Below are positions 54,641-63,379 of a stretch of DNA of 64,000 nt, piece after piece. Location of the stretch: contig MKUP01000033.1 in the NCBI GenBank assembly GCA_001898625.1, positions 568,684 through 632,683 of the forward strand, read 5' to 3'. Each line of letters opens with the position of its first letter. Positions within the stretch are counted from its first letter, which is position 1. A model generated the notes under the pieces. It ran no database searches and was not told the DNA's origin. It saw only the letters and a program-made list of their open reading frames with translations. The DNA comes from Burkholderiales bacterium 67-32 (GTDB lineage Bacteria > Pseudomonadota > Gammaproteobacteria > Burkholderiales > Burkholderiaceae_B). The position numbers were made by a program, and so were the translations under genes.

Positions 54641-55585
54641 TCAGGTGAATACGCTCAGGAATTTCTCGTTCAGCTTGCGGTCGTGGTAGAAGATGCCCGT
54701 GCCGAGCTGGTCGTCGGTCCAGGTGATCACAGGCTTGTCCGGATACCAGGTGTACCCGCCCGAGAACACCTCGTTGCGGTTGCCGCTGGGATCGAAGAAG
54801 TACACCGTCTCACCCCGCGTGATGCCATGCCGCGTCGGGCCGATGTCCAGCGACACCCGACGCTTGGAAATGATGTCCGCCGCCTTCAGCACCTCGCCCC
54901 AGTTGTCCAGCAGGAAGGACACGTGGTGCAGCTTGTTCTTGACCGGCTGGCGGATGAAGGCCACGTCGTGCGCTTTGTTGGCGCAGCTCAGGAAAGCACC
55001 AATCATCAGCTTGCCGCCGTCGGCCACCACCTGCTCCGACAGGCCGAAGCCCAGCACCTCGGTGAACAGCTTGTAGGTGCCGTCCAGGTCGTCGCCATAC
55101 AGCAGGCAATGGTCGAAGGAACGCGGGGCCATGCCCTTCAGGCCGTCCGGCCACGGATCCGGGTTCTGGTAGCCGGTGGCGCAGCCCGTGGCTTCGCGGT
55201 AGGCGTACAGCTCCATCACGTGGCCGGTGGGGATGGTGAAGCGGAAACGCTTGCCGGTCTTGGGATGTTCGCCGGCCTCGATCCAGCCCATGTCGGTGGC
55301 CAGGCCGCTGGCCTTCACGTCGGCCGACAGTTTCTCCAGCGTCGCTTCCGAATCGACCTTCCAGCCCATGTAGTCCATCCCGGACTCGTCGGCCTCGCGC
55401 AGCACGATGCTGTGGTGATCCGATTCGTCCCAGCCTTTCAGGAACACGCGCGGGCTGCCGTCCGCCGCCGTATCGCGCGCGACTTCCGTCAGGCCTATCG
55501 TATCCACGTAATGCCGCACCGCCGGCTCGAGTTCGAGCACGCGTATGCAGACATGTCCGGGACGCAGCACTCCGGTGATTGCCAT
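54641..55585 (-). CDS. dmpB: catechol 2,3-dioxygenase (type I extradiol, VOC fold)
   Basis: 314 residues, close to DmpB/XylE (307). Four beta-alpha-beta modules of the VOC fold; Fe(II) ligands are visible in SFDHCLLYG (His), LHHVSFLLD (His) and GNRNEVFSGGY (Glu). It opens catechol between C2 and C3 to give 2-hydroxymuconic semialdehyde, the step after phenol hydroxylase. GGAGA precedes the ATG. It is the last gene of the operon in this window; the later meta-pathway genes (dmpC-I) are not here. Confidence 0.95.
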   Translation of the reverse strand: MAITGVLRPGHVCIRVLELEPAVRHYVDTIGLTEVARDTAADGSPRVFLKGWDESDHHSIVLREADESGMDYMGWKVDSEATLEKLSADVKASGLATDMGWIEAGEHPKTGKRFRFTIPTGHVMELYAYREATGCATGYQNPDPWPDGLKGMAPRSFDHCLLYGDDLDGTYKLFTEVLGFGLSEQVVADGGKLMIGAFLSCANKAHDVAFIRQPVKNKLHHVSFLLDNWGEVLKAADIISKRRVSLDIGPTRHGITRGETVYFFDPSGNRNEVFSGGYTWYPDKPVITWTDDQLGTGIFYHDRKLNEKFLSVFT

Positions 55586-55621
55586 GTGAGTCTCCTTGGG
55601 GTGTGCAAAAGATTGTCGGGG

Positions 55622-56704
55622 TCAGAACATGTGGCGCATGCCCACGCGCACCAGGGTCTGGGTCTTGCCGTCGGACGGGCCGTTCATGCCGGCGATCCAG
55701 GCGGTGGCGCCGGGCGCGCCGCCGGCGCGCTGGTAGACCAGGGCCGCGTAGGCATCGGTGCGCTTGGACAGCGCGTAGCCCAGCGTGGCGCTGGCCTGGT
55801 GGGCGTGCACCTTGTTCAGGGTGGCGTTGGCCCACTGGTACTGGTAATCCAGCAGCAGCGTGGTGCTGGCCGCCACCGGCAGGGTCGTGCCGACCTGCGC
55901 CACCTGCACCGAACCGCCGGTAAAGGTGTTGCGCGTGTTGGTGTACAGCGCGTTCAGCACGGCCGCGCCGAGCTGGTAGCGTCCGCCCAGGCCCCAGGTG
56001 CGGATGCCGTCGTTGCCGTTGTTGATGGCCGGATTGCGGGCATCGGTGATGGCGGCCGTCAACGCGAAGGGGCCGCGCGCATAGGACAGGCCGGCGCTGT
56101 AGGTACGGCCCTGCCCCATGCTGCCCGGCTGTTCGCCGAAGCCGTACAGCGCGCCGAAGGTCAAGCCGCCGTAGTTGGCGCTGGTGAACTTCACCGAGTT
56201 GTCGACCCGCTTGGCCCCGGCCACGCCGTCGAAGTCCATCGCCCCGCCCGGCATGCCGGGCACGCCCAGCCCACCGAAGGGACCCAGGCGCAAGTTGTAA
56301 AGGCCGATCATCGGGAAGGACGGCCCGTAGCGGCCCGGCCCCAGCATGTCGAAACTGAAGTCGTATTGCTTGCCCAGGGTCAGCGTGCCCCAGGACTGCG
56401 AACTCAGGCCGACATAGGCCTGGCGGCCGAACAGCGGTCCGACGCTGGCGCCGTTGTCGGCGGCGAACTGGCCTTCCAGCGTGAACACCGCCTTCATGTC
56501 GCCGCCCAGCGCCTCGCTGCCGCGCAGGCCGAACAGGTTGGGCGACAGCAGGCCCGTGTCCATGGACCAGGCACTATGGCCGCCGTAGTTGGACAGGTAG
56601 TTCACGCCGGCATCGATGATGCCGTACAGCGTGGTGGTGCTCTGCGCCATGGCCGGGGTGGCGCAGGTCAGTGCCAGGGGAAGCAGGAGTCTCGCGGTTT
56701 TCAT
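55622..56704 (-). CDS. outer-membrane general-type porin
   Basis: 360 residues: signal peptide cleaved near AMAQSTTT, start of mature protein TTLYGIIDAGVNYL and C-terminal VRVGMRHMF (terminal Phe) are the hallmarks of betaproteobacterial OmpC-like trimeric porins. The ATG at 56704 is favoured over a GTG four codons earlier. It lies between the ferredoxin and catechol dioxygenase genes inside the phenol operon, so it may raise outer-membrane permeability for phenols. Confidence 0.9.
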   Translation of the reverse strand: MKTARLLLPLALTCATPAMAQSTTTLYGIIDAGVNYLSNYGGHSAWSMDTGLLSPNLFGLRGSEALGGDMKAVFTLEGQFAADNGASVGPLFGRQAYVGLSSQSWGTLTLGKQYDFSFDMLGPGRYGPSFPMIGLYNLRLGPFGGLGVPGMPGGAMDFDGVAGAKRVDNSVKFTSANYGGLTFGALYGFGEQPGSMGQGRTYSAGLSYARGPFALTAAITDARNPAINNGNDGIRTWGLGGRYQLGAAVLNALYTNTRNTFTGGSVQVAQVGTTLPVAASTTLLLDYQYQWANATLNKVHAHQASATLGYALSKRTDAYAALVYQRAGGAPGATAWIAGMNGPSDGKTQTLVRVGMRHMF

Positions 56705-56712
56705 CGTTATGG

Positions 56713-57078
56713 TCACTCGTCGGAGGTTGAAATGGGACGCCCCTCCTCCTGGACGTCCCGGGAAAGATGCCGGGTCACGCAGCGGCGCATGCGGTCCAGC
56801 GCCTGGATCTCGATGTCGCCGCGCGGCATGACGCGGCAGGCCAGCACCACGCCCGCCGCTTCTTCCTCGGCGCTGACGCAGCCGCGGCTCATCTTGGCGG
56901 CCAGGTAGGCGCCGCGCACGATGCGGCTCTTGCAGACGCCGCAGCCGCCGCCGCGGCAGCCCACCGGAATGCCCTTGCGGCCCAATGCCTCCATGCCGGC
57001 CAGCAGCGTCTGCGACGGCGCGCAGCGATAGCGCTCGCCGGTATCCAGGATGTGGACCTCGTGGGCGTCGGCGTCCAT
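56713..57078 (-). CDS. dmpQ: [2Fe-2S] ferredoxin, DmpQ/XylT type
   Basis: 121 residues. The plant-type cluster Cys pattern is GCRGGGCGVCKSR with the fourth Cys in LACRVMP. In phenol and toluene operons such ferredoxins re-reduce the inactivated iron of catechol 2,3-dioxygenase, and this one lies between the reductase and the dioxygenase genes. Overlap and spacing: five bases after dmpP, with the porin start immediately behind. Confidence 0.9.
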   Translation of the reverse strand: MDADAHEVHILDTGERYRCAPSQTLLAGMEALGRKGIPVGCRGGGCGVCKSRIVRGAYLAAKMSRGCVSAEEEAAGVVLACRVMPRGDIEIQALDRMRRCVTRHLSRDVQEEGRPISTSDE

Positions 57079-57082
57079 GGGC

Positions 57083-58150
57083 TCAGATCGCCTTGAACAG
57101 CGGGCTGCGGCGGCCTTCCTGCGCCTGCGCCGCGGTCAGGAATTTCTCGACGTGGATGTCGCGCTCGAACAGCCGGCCCTGCATCAGCGTCGCGATGCAG
57201 GCCTCGATCATGGGCGGCGGCCCGCACAGGTAGGCCTTGTGGCCGCGGAAATCCGCGCGCCCGTCCTGGCCCGCGTACAGCCGCGCCAGCACCTCGTGCA
57301 CGAAGCCGGTCTCGCACCGCCCTGCGCCGTCGTGCGTATCGGACAGCGCCGGCACGTAGCGGAAGTTGGCGTGCTTTTGCGCCAGTTCCTCGAACCAGTC
57401 CGAGCAATACAGCTCGCCCGCGCGGCGCGCGCCATGGACCAGCGTGATGGGCTGTTCACAACCCTCGGCCAGCAGCTCGGCGATCATGGACTTGGGACTG
57501 GACAGCCCCGAGCCGCCGGCCAGGAAGATCATCGGCGCCTGCGCCGACTTGCGCACATAGAAGCGCCCGAACGGCGCCGACAACGGCAGGCACTCGCCCT
57601 CGCGCAGATGCTCGTGGATGTAGCCGGTGGCCGCGCCGCCCTCGACCTTGCGCACGTGCAGCTCCACCACGTTCTCGCCCGGCGCGTTGGCCAGCGAGAA
57701 CGCGCGGCGGCCTTCCACGCCGGGCACCGCCAGGTTGGCGTACTGCCCGGCCTGGAAGCGCACCGGCCGGTCGGTGCGCAGCCACACACCCTTGATGGTT
57801 GGCGTCAGATCGCGCAGCGCCACCACTTCGCCCACGTAGTCCTCCAGCGGCAGGTACTGCGCGTCGGGCTCCTCGTCGACGTCGGCCTCGATCATCAGGT
57901 CGGCCTCGGGCATGGCGCAGCAGGCCAGGCAATGCCCCTCGTCCCGCTCGAAGTCCATCAGCGCGAAACTGCTGGACTCTCCGTGGTCCACCTCCCCTTC
58001 CTGCACATGCACCTTGCAGGTGCCGCACAGCCCGTGGCCGCAGGCATGCGGCAGCCAGATACCGCTGCGCAGGCAGGCGTCCAGCACGGTCTGGCCGGGC
58101 TCGATGTCTATGGTCTGGCCCAGCGGCTCGATGGTGAGTTGGTAACTCAT
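57083..58150 (-). CDS. dmpP: phenol hydroxylase reductase component (P5)
   Basis: 355 residues, the DmpP size. N-terminal plant-type [2Fe-2S] domain (CGHGLCGTCKVHV ... CLACC), FAD domain (RRAFSLAN), and NAD domain (LAGGSGLSSPKSM, CGPPPM). It passes electrons from NADH to the hydroxylase diiron centre. It sits 18 bases after dmpO. Confidence 0.97.
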   Translation of the reverse strand: MSYQLTIEPLGQTIDIEPGQTVLDACLRSGIWLPHACGHGLCGTCKVHVQEGEVDHGESSSFALMDFERDEGHCLACCAMPEADLMIEADVDEEPDAQYLPLEDYVGEVVALRDLTPTIKGVWLRTDRPVRFQAGQYANLAVPGVEGRRAFSLANAPGENVVELHVRKVEGGAATGYIHEHLREGECLPLSAPFGRFYVRKSAQAPMIFLAGGSGLSSPKSMIAELLAEGCEQPITLVHGARRAGELYCSDWFEELAQKHANFRYVPALSDTHDGAGRCETGFVHEVLARLYAGQDGRADFRGHKAYLCGPPPMIEACIATLMQGRLFERDIHVEKFLTAAQAQEGRRSPLFKAI

Positions 58151-58168
58151 GTGCTGCTCCTACGTATC

Positions 58169-58531
58169 CTACGAATGGCTGCCGCCCAGGCCGTCCAGGC
58201 CCGGCGTGCGCAGGCGCAGGGCGGACTTGTGCACCAGACCGTTGTCGGCCAGGCTCCTGGCCGGATCCGGCTTCCACGGCTGGCCGCCGTGCTCCCACTG
58301 CGCCGCCGACCAGTCGATGCGGGCGAAATCGGGATGGGCGCCGTAGATACCGGGCAGCACCTCGTCCACCAGCGCAGCGAAGGGCATGTCCGGCGGCACC
58401 GGCAGGCACACCGGCGAGCAGAACATCATGTGGCCGTCCCAGTTGATGTACAGCAGCCGGTTGCCGCCGAACTTGTCCTCGGTATCCTGGACGGGACCGG
58501 CATAGCCGGGTTCGAGCGCGATGACAGGCAT
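58169..58531 (-). CDS. dmpO: phenol hydroxylase component P4 (DmpO)
   Basis: 120 residues, matching the small P4 hydroxylase subunit. It starts MPVIALEPGYAGPVQDTEDKF, as in the family, and contains NWDGHMMFCSPVCLPVPP. It is part of the (LNO)2 hydroxylase and lies 20 bases after dmpN. Confidence 0.95.
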   Translation of the reverse strand: MPVIALEPGYAGPVQDTEDKFGGNRLLYINWDGHMMFCSPVCLPVPPDMPFAALVDEVLPGIYGAHPDFARIDWSAAQWEHGGQPWKPDPARSLADNGLVHKSALRLRTPGLDGLGGSHS

Positions 58532-58551
58532 GTTCGTCTCCTAGAGTTTGC

Positions 58552-60084
58552 TTACGCGACCTGCTTTTCCGGCGTGTCGCCACCGGTCCAGCGGTCCCAG
58601 TTGCGCCGGTCGGCCGAGGTGTCGAAATCGCCGTTGTCCTCGCCCGCCTTCAGGTGGTACCAGTCCAGCACTTCGGGCACCGTAGCGCCGCCGCAATTGC
58701 CCTGGAAAATTTGGTGCACCGGCAGCCAGGCCTGCACGTACTTCTCCGGTTCGCCTTCGAACACGTCCTTGCAGCCGTCCGAGCAGAAGTGGTACTTCAT
58801 GCCGTGATAGGTGGTCTCGCGCATGCAGATGCGCGTCGGATCGTCCGGCTCGGTGAAGGCCATGGGGATCTGGCAGATCTGGCACAGCATGGGCAGCGCG
58901 TTGTTGTAGAAGCGCTTGCCGTCCCGCGCTTCGCGGTCCCAATGCTCCAGGCGCGGGCGGTACAGGCGGTCGAAGCTGGCCGGGTACTTCTCCGACAGCC
59001 AGGCCATCTCGTCCGGCCGCGGAATCCACGTGTGGATCGCCGCCGCGTGCGTGTAGTTGTAGAAAATGCCCCAGGCCTGGTGCGAGATGTGATCCTTCTC
59101 CTTGCGCGCCTGCTCGTGGTACTTGGGCATGCGGATGCCGTAGCGCGCCAGGTCCTGGAACAGCGCGCCGCCGTTCTTCTCGAAATAGATCTCCCAGGCT
59201 TCCGACCACGACATCACGCGCTTGGGCAGCATGTAGTCCATCATCATCGCCACCAGCGTCAACAGCCGATAGCCGCGCCAAAACCACTTGTCTATCCACT
59301 TCTGCACGATGGGCAGGTTGTCCGGATCCTGCTCCAGCAGGAACTTCACGATCTCCAGCCCCAGCGTCATGTGGCGCGACTCGTCGCTTTGCGCCGAGAA
59401 ACCGAACGTGACCGTGGCCATGTCGCCGTTGAACGCCGCGCCGCTCATGAACGGCATGAACAGCAGATTCGTCAGCACGTACTCGAACGAGAACGAGATC
59501 GCCGTCACGAACTCGAACGGCCCCGCCGACATCGCATCGTCGAAATACGACTTCGGCACCGACAGATACCAGACCCGGTCGTGCATGTGCTTGAAGTCAT
59601 GCAGACCGTTGAAATACTTGTTGTAGTGGCTGATCGTGTGGATCTGCGTCTGCGCATGCCGCAGCTCGTCGATCGACTGCATCTGGCACGCGATGCGCGC
59701 GCCCACCCCGCGGAAATTGCGGCCCGCCATCGCATAGCCCCGGTGCGCCGCGTACTCCAGCGGACTCACCCCTTGCAGGAACAGCTTGATCGCATTGATG
59801 TAGCGCGCGTCGGTCACGTTGAACTGGCCGTTGTTCTGCGCGAAGGCATCGATGATCGCGTAGAGTTTGCGCTCCTTCTCGCCCTGGAACTTCCAGTACG
59901 CGTCCATCGTCAGGCGGAACGGGTCCTCCCACTTGTCCCAGTCGTGCACCTTGATGCCCTCGAACTTGTCGTAGGGGAACACCTTGTCCATCGGCTGATA
60001 AGTGGTTTCCCAGCCCAGGTCGCGGGTCAACAGCGCGTAGCGCTCCTTCAGGCCCAGCTTGCGCGCGGGCGTCGATATGGTCAT
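58552..60084 (-). CDS. dmpN: phenol hydroxylase large oxygenase subunit (P3)
   Basis: 510 residues. The two ExxH diiron motifs are present: SIDELRHAQ (first) and SDESRHMTLG (second). A C-terminal YHS-type Cys-rich segment (CQICQIPMAFTE, HFCSDGCKDVF) is typical of DmpN. It carries the active site that hydroxylates phenol to catechol with O2. GGAG precedes the ATG. Confidence 0.98.
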   Translation of the reverse strand: MTISTPARKLGLKERYALLTRDLGWETTYQPMDKVFPYDKFEGIKVHDWDKWEDPFRLTMDAYWKFQGEKERKLYAIIDAFAQNNGQFNVTDARYINAIKLFLQGVSPLEYAAHRGYAMAGRNFRGVGARIACQMQSIDELRHAQTQIHTISHYNKYFNGLHDFKHMHDRVWYLSVPKSYFDDAMSAGPFEFVTAISFSFEYVLTNLLFMPFMSGAAFNGDMATVTFGFSAQSDESRHMTLGLEIVKFLLEQDPDNLPIVQKWIDKWFWRGYRLLTLVAMMMDYMLPKRVMSWSEAWEIYFEKNGGALFQDLARYGIRMPKYHEQARKEKDHISHQAWGIFYNYTHAAAIHTWIPRPDEMAWLSEKYPASFDRLYRPRLEHWDREARDGKRFYNNALPMLCQICQIPMAFTEPDDPTRICMRETTYHGMKYHFCSDGCKDVFEGEPEKYVQAWLPVHQIFQGNCGGATVPEVLDWYHLKAGEDNGDFDTSADRRNWDRWTGGDTPEKQVA

Positions 60085-60128
60085 GTGCGTCTCCGTTTCT
60101 TGCTTGATGGGGAATGGCGTCTGGGGGC

Positions 60129-60401
60129 TTAGCGATGCCAGGCCAGCGTGAACGCGTCGTCCGTCTCGTCGATGTTTCCCGACAGCGAGATCAGGTTCAC
60201 GTGCAGCTCCTGCAGATTCCAGTCGCGGCCCAGGCGCTCTTCCACCGAGGCGCGCCGGACCACCAGCGAATCCGGCGCGTCGATCTTCACCATGGCCGGA
60301 AAGTCCTGGCGCTGCGCGCGCGGGTTGTCCTCCAGAATCGCGTCGATGATGCTGCGGGTGTCGTCATTGGCCTGGAAGGCGATGAATACGTTTTGGGACA
60401 T
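60129..60401 (-). CDS. dmpM: phenol hydroxylase activator/effector protein P2
   Basis: 90 residues, exactly the DmpM length. MSQNVFIAFQANDDTRSIIDAI at the start and LHVNLISLSGNIDETDD near the end identify it. It binds the hydroxylase and enables turnover without a cofactor. The ATG at 60401 is set by homology and an AAGGAA site; the longer open frame is spurious. Confidence 0.96.
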   Translation of the reverse strand: MSQNVFIAFQANDDTRSIIDAILEDNPRAQRQDFPAMVKIDAPDSLVVRRASVEERLGRDWNLQELHVNLISLSGNIDETDDAFTLAWHR

Positions 60402-60429
60402 GGCGGTTCCTTGCTTGATAGGGGTTCGG

Positions 60430-61428
60430 TCAAAGGGCGATCTGGCATTTCGCGACGCGCTGGCGCAGCGCCGACACCGCCTCGTCCAACTGCGCGGCAC
60501 CTTGCGCGCCAAAGGCAACGGCCGCCCACGGCGCCAGCGCCTCCTTGCTCCGCGCCACCCAGTCCTTCACCCACCCGGACAACAACGCCACGTTCTGGGG
60601 CGACTCCTCGGCCGCCGTCTTCATGCAGGCATCCACCCAGCGCAGGTTCTCGCCATGCCAGTCGCGCATGAACTCCACGCTCATCCCGAAACCATTGCCC
60701 GTGGCCGCCGACAACTCCCGCTCCAGCGCCTGGAACACCAGCGGATAGACCAGCCCGTCCAGCACCAGGTCCTGCACCACGAACACCTCAAACCAGTCCT
60801 TCGTCACGAACAGGTTCTCCATCTCGCGCCGCAGCCCCTGCCACTCCGGCGAGGCCACCCAGTGCTGCTTCGCCCGCGCCAGCGACGCGCCCTGATTGCC
60901 ATCCAGCAACAGCCCGATGCGGCTCAGGTACTGCGCCAGCCCCAACCGGTCCATGCTCTGGTACTGCGCCGCCTGCGTGATCGCCGCGCCGTACCCATAG
61001 GCCGTCACATAACAGTTGTTCATGTTCGCGCCCCACTCGTAGTGACGCAGCGGCAGCACCAGTTCCTCGATACGCTGCCGCGCCTCGCCCGGCGCCTCGC
61101 GCAGCAGGCCGCGCCTGTCCACGAACTCCAGCGCGCTTTCCTGCGCCTCCTGCTGCCGCGCGCGGGCCTGCGTGTACGTACCGTAGTAGTAATGGCGCGG
61201 ATCCTTGAACGCATACCAATCGCGCATCACCACCGCCGTGCGGCGCGTGTCATACAGCTCGAACCCCGGCTCCCACAACGGCCGGTAGTGGAAATTCACC
61301 TCCGGCTGCAGGTCATAGGTCGCCTCCTGATAGCGCGACGCCGGCTTGTCCGCGCCGAAACGGCGCGCAATGTGAGAGAACGTCTGGCGAATCGGACGGA
61401 TGTCGGAAGTCTTGATATCGACTTGCAT
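60430..61428 (-). CDS. dmpL: phenol hydroxylase beta subunit P1
   Basis: 332 residues, matching DmpL. Helical beta-subunit pattern with YQEATYDLQPEVNFHYRPLWEPGFELYD near the N-terminus. It forms the hydroxylase core with DmpN and DmpO and carries no metal itself. Confidence 0.96.
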   Translation of the reverse strand: MQVDIKTSDIRPIRQTFSHIARRFGADKPASRYQEATYDLQPEVNFHYRPLWEPGFELYDTRRTAVVMRDWYAFKDPRHYYYGTYTQARARQQEAQESALEFVDRRGLLREAPGEARQRIEELVLPLRHYEWGANMNNCYVTAYGYGAAITQAAQYQSMDRLGLAQYLSRIGLLLDGNQGASLARAKQHWVASPEWQGLRREMENLFVTKDWFEVFVVQDLVLDGLVYPLVFQALERELSAATGNGFGMSVEFMRDWHGENLRWVDACMKTAAEESPQNVALLSGWVKDWVARSKEALAPWAAVAFGAQGAAQLDEAVSALRQRVAKCQIAL

Positions 61429-61464
61429 GGCTGGGTCTCGTCGGAAGGGAAAAAGGAAAGGCGG

Positions 61465-61722
61465 CTACTCGGCCACGCCGGGCGAGCCGTAGCGCCACTT
61501 CATGCGCTCCAGGTCCAGGCGGGCCGCTTCGTCCGCGCCCACCATCCGCACGCGGTTGCGGCGGCAGAACTCCTGGAATTGGGGAAACTCCAGCACCAGC
61601 TCCACGGCCAGCTCCGGATCGCCTATCGAGAACTCGAACTCGACGTAGCGGCTTTCCAGCAGACCCAGGACGCGGACGTAGCGGGAGAAATGCGGTGGCG
61701 TGCCGGCGGCGGTTGCATCCAT
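61465..61722 (-). CDS. dmpK: phenol hydroxylase assembly protein P0
   Basis: 85 residues, DmpK-like (FSRYVRVLGLLESRYVEFEFS). It helps assemble the active iron-containing oxygenase. First gene of the operon; GGAG is eight bases before the ATG. A sigma-54 promoter lies about 80 bases upstream. Confidence 0.94.
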   Translation of the reverse strand: MDATAAGTPPHFSRYVRVLGLLESRYVEFEFSIGDPELAVELVLEFPQFQEFCRRNRVRMVGADEAARLDLERMKWRYGSPGVAE

Positions 61723-61802
61723 GGGTGTGTCTCCATGGGGCGTGATGCCCTCGTTGATTTCATGACTTGGCGCAGTGGGAGCTGCGGTGGTGTCATGAGA
61801 TG

Positions 61803-61818
61803 TGCAACGGGCGTGCCA
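61803..61818 (-). promoter_or_regulatory. sigma-54 promoter of the phenol operon
   Basis: On the minus strand TGGCACGCCCGTTGCA, a perfect match to the -24/-12 consensus TGGCAC-N5-TTGCA. Transcription should start about 12 bases downstream, giving a leader of roughly 70 bases before dmpK. Phenol operons of this type need an NtrC-like activator (DmpR/MopR family). Confidence 0.93.
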
Positions 61819-61825
61819 GCGGCGG

Positions 61826-61838
61826 CAAGTTATTGATT
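61826..61838 (-). promoter_or_regulatory. IHF binding site upstream of the sigma-54 promoter
   Basis: On the minus strand AATCAATAACTTG fits the consensus WATCAA-N4-TTR exactly. It lies just upstream of the -24 element and is followed, further upstream, by an eight-base A tract. Both would bend DNA and bring an enhancer-bound activator to the polymerase, as in other phenol promoters. Confidence 0.75.
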
Positions 61839-62345
61839 TGGTGGGGGATTTTTTTTCGCGGGGCCAGGGGTGCGGGGTTTCCTGGATGCGGAAAAGGGGA
61901 AATGGTGCGGTGCAGCTTTATGAAATGGTGAAGGGGGCGTGAGGGCGGTACAAACCGATAGGGTGGGTGTCTTTCTACCAAGGGCTCCGTTCATACAGAG
62001 CTTGCGATCCTTGCGAAGCGCCATTTAAGCCTGAATTGTGCCGCCGGCTGGTGGCCCTCCTCTCCACATAGACGTTTTGCAACGCTGTCATCCAGTTACT
62101 CGGAATCCGAGGACTCGCGTCCTTGACTGGCTGGGATTCGCTCGGAAATTTATCGGCACACACGATCCCTTGGATTTCTTCCTTGGGTGGAAAGCGCCCC
62201 TCGAACGATACTTGCCGTTATCGCACCGCGATCAAAACTCCAAAGTAGCGGATGACGACGGGACTGATCACGCTCGATAATGACGAATAACGATCCTGCC
62301 AGGTTCCGACGAGCCTTGGTAGTTTCACACCACCAGGAGGAAGAG
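61839..62345. other. gene-free region upstream of the phenol operon and segment boundary
   Basis: No convincing gene in this stretch. The phenol-promoter-proximal part (to about 61950) is GC-rich with an A tract. From about 61980 base composition drops and short complex repeats such as AGGACTCGCGTCCT appear. The palindromic TTGATCAATTGATCAA-like activating sequences known for DmpR/XylR were not found in the expected 61912-61992 interval, and no regulator gene is present in the window. Confidence 0.6.
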
Positions 62346-63299
62346 ATGAACACAGGTTTCTTTGCCGTTGGCTTGGAAGAATGGCGCCAAGCATGCAATA
62401 TTGGCTTAAATGCGGCCTGCTCGTTTATTGTCCTTGCCTGTGGAACCGGCCGCGACAACTCGACGACGGCCTGGTCAGCGAATGCGGTTCAAACCTACGC
62501 TGGCATATCGTGGGTAAGGGCACAACCTGCCATCAAGCAATTGGCAGACGCGGAGCTGCTGACCAACACGAGCAAGACCAAGAAACCAAAATACAAATTA
62601 AAAATCGGCACAGAGCGCATATGGCTCCCTAAAAGCATCGTCATGCCTATAGGGGAAGAAATCCCAGCCATCCTTCGTCTCCGACAGGTGCAAGACGTCA
62701 TGCTCCTACGCCTATTTATTGAGCTGTACTTTTCGCAGAATCTAGCTGCGGATGGCGGACTATCTCGCAAGGTCTATTACGCCAAGTACGAAAAAACCTC
62801 CTATGCCGAAGTCGGACCCTTCATATTTATGGGGTTCGACAGAAAAAACGACTATGTTTCTTGGGCAACGGACATCACTAGCGTTCATAAGGTTGAAGTC
62901 AGCAAAGCGGAAGAAAAAGAGGGGAAAAACCCCGGCCACGTCTTCTTCAAACGCATTCAAGCGCTGCGTGACCTTGGCCTGCTTGAATATTCCATTTGTC
63001 TCTTCGAGGGGAAAGGAGACGATGCCGAAATCCTGTTTCCAATAACAGGACCGACAGAAATCGAAAGAACGATGGAGGCCATCAGCGCTACCATCACCGA
63101 AAGTCAGTTACAGCAATGGCAAGTCGACAACGCACCCCATCAACACCTCATTCCTATTTTTCGCCATCAAGAACAGGCCGAAGCTTTTGGCATCTACCGC
63201 CTGCGACACCGCCCTCAAACCGCGCTTACCTCGGCTTGGTGGGCAGTAATGCACGAAAAGATAGAGGGTACGAAGAAGCTCTACATGCAAGCAAGTTAG
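62346..63299 (+). CDS. hypothetical winged-helix protein (Rep- or regulator-like), unknown function
   Basis: 317 residues. The ATG at 62346 has a near-perfect AGGAGG site five bases before it, better than the open-frame start at 62280. The N-terminal half has a helix-turn-helix appearance (AVQTYAGISWVRAQPAIKQL), followed by a basic linker (TSKTKKPKYKLKIG) and a mixed alpha/beta part rich in charged residues. Codon usage and GC are lower than the rest of the window, which suggests transfer. Proteins of this type occur beside integrases and in mobile segments, but function is not known. An array of phased repeats follows directly. Confidence 0.7.
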   Translation: MNTGFFAVGLEEWRQACNIGLNAACSFIVLACGTGRDNSTTAWSANAVQTYAGISWVRAQPAIKQLADAELLTNTSKTKKPKYKLKIGTERIWLPKSIVMPIGEEIPAILRLRQVQDVMLLRLFIELYFSQNLAADGGLSRKVYYAKYEKTSYAEVGPFIFMGFDRKNDYVSWATDITSVHKVEVSKAEEKEGKNPGHVFFKRIQALRDLGLLEYSICLFEGKGDDAEILFPITGPTEIERTMEAISATITESQLQQWQVDNAPHQHLIPIFRHQEQAEAFGIYRLRHRPQTALTSAWWAVMHEKIEGTKKLYMQAS

Positions 63300-63302
63300 A
63301 CA

Positions 63303-63379
63303 TCAAGGTAATTCAAGGTAGATCAAGGATGCGTCAAGGTGAGTCAAAGACCGTTGGAATAGGTCAAGGAGGATCAAAG
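63303..63379 (+). repeat. helically phased TCAAGG/TCAAAG iteron-like array
   Basis: Copies of TCAAGG begin at 63303, 63313, 63323, 63334 and 63364, with TCAAAG at 63344 and 63374. Steps are 10, 10, 11, 10, 20 and 10, so all sites face the same side of the helix. The array starts four bases after the stop of the winged-helix gene, as iterons follow Rep genes, or as an operator array. Confidence 0.7.

Noticed and set aside
62150-62458. Minus-strand gene of 102 residues in the low-GC segment
   Set aside because: It overlaps the winged-helix gene start and its perfect ribosome site, lacks its own ribosome site and has no domain-like sequence.
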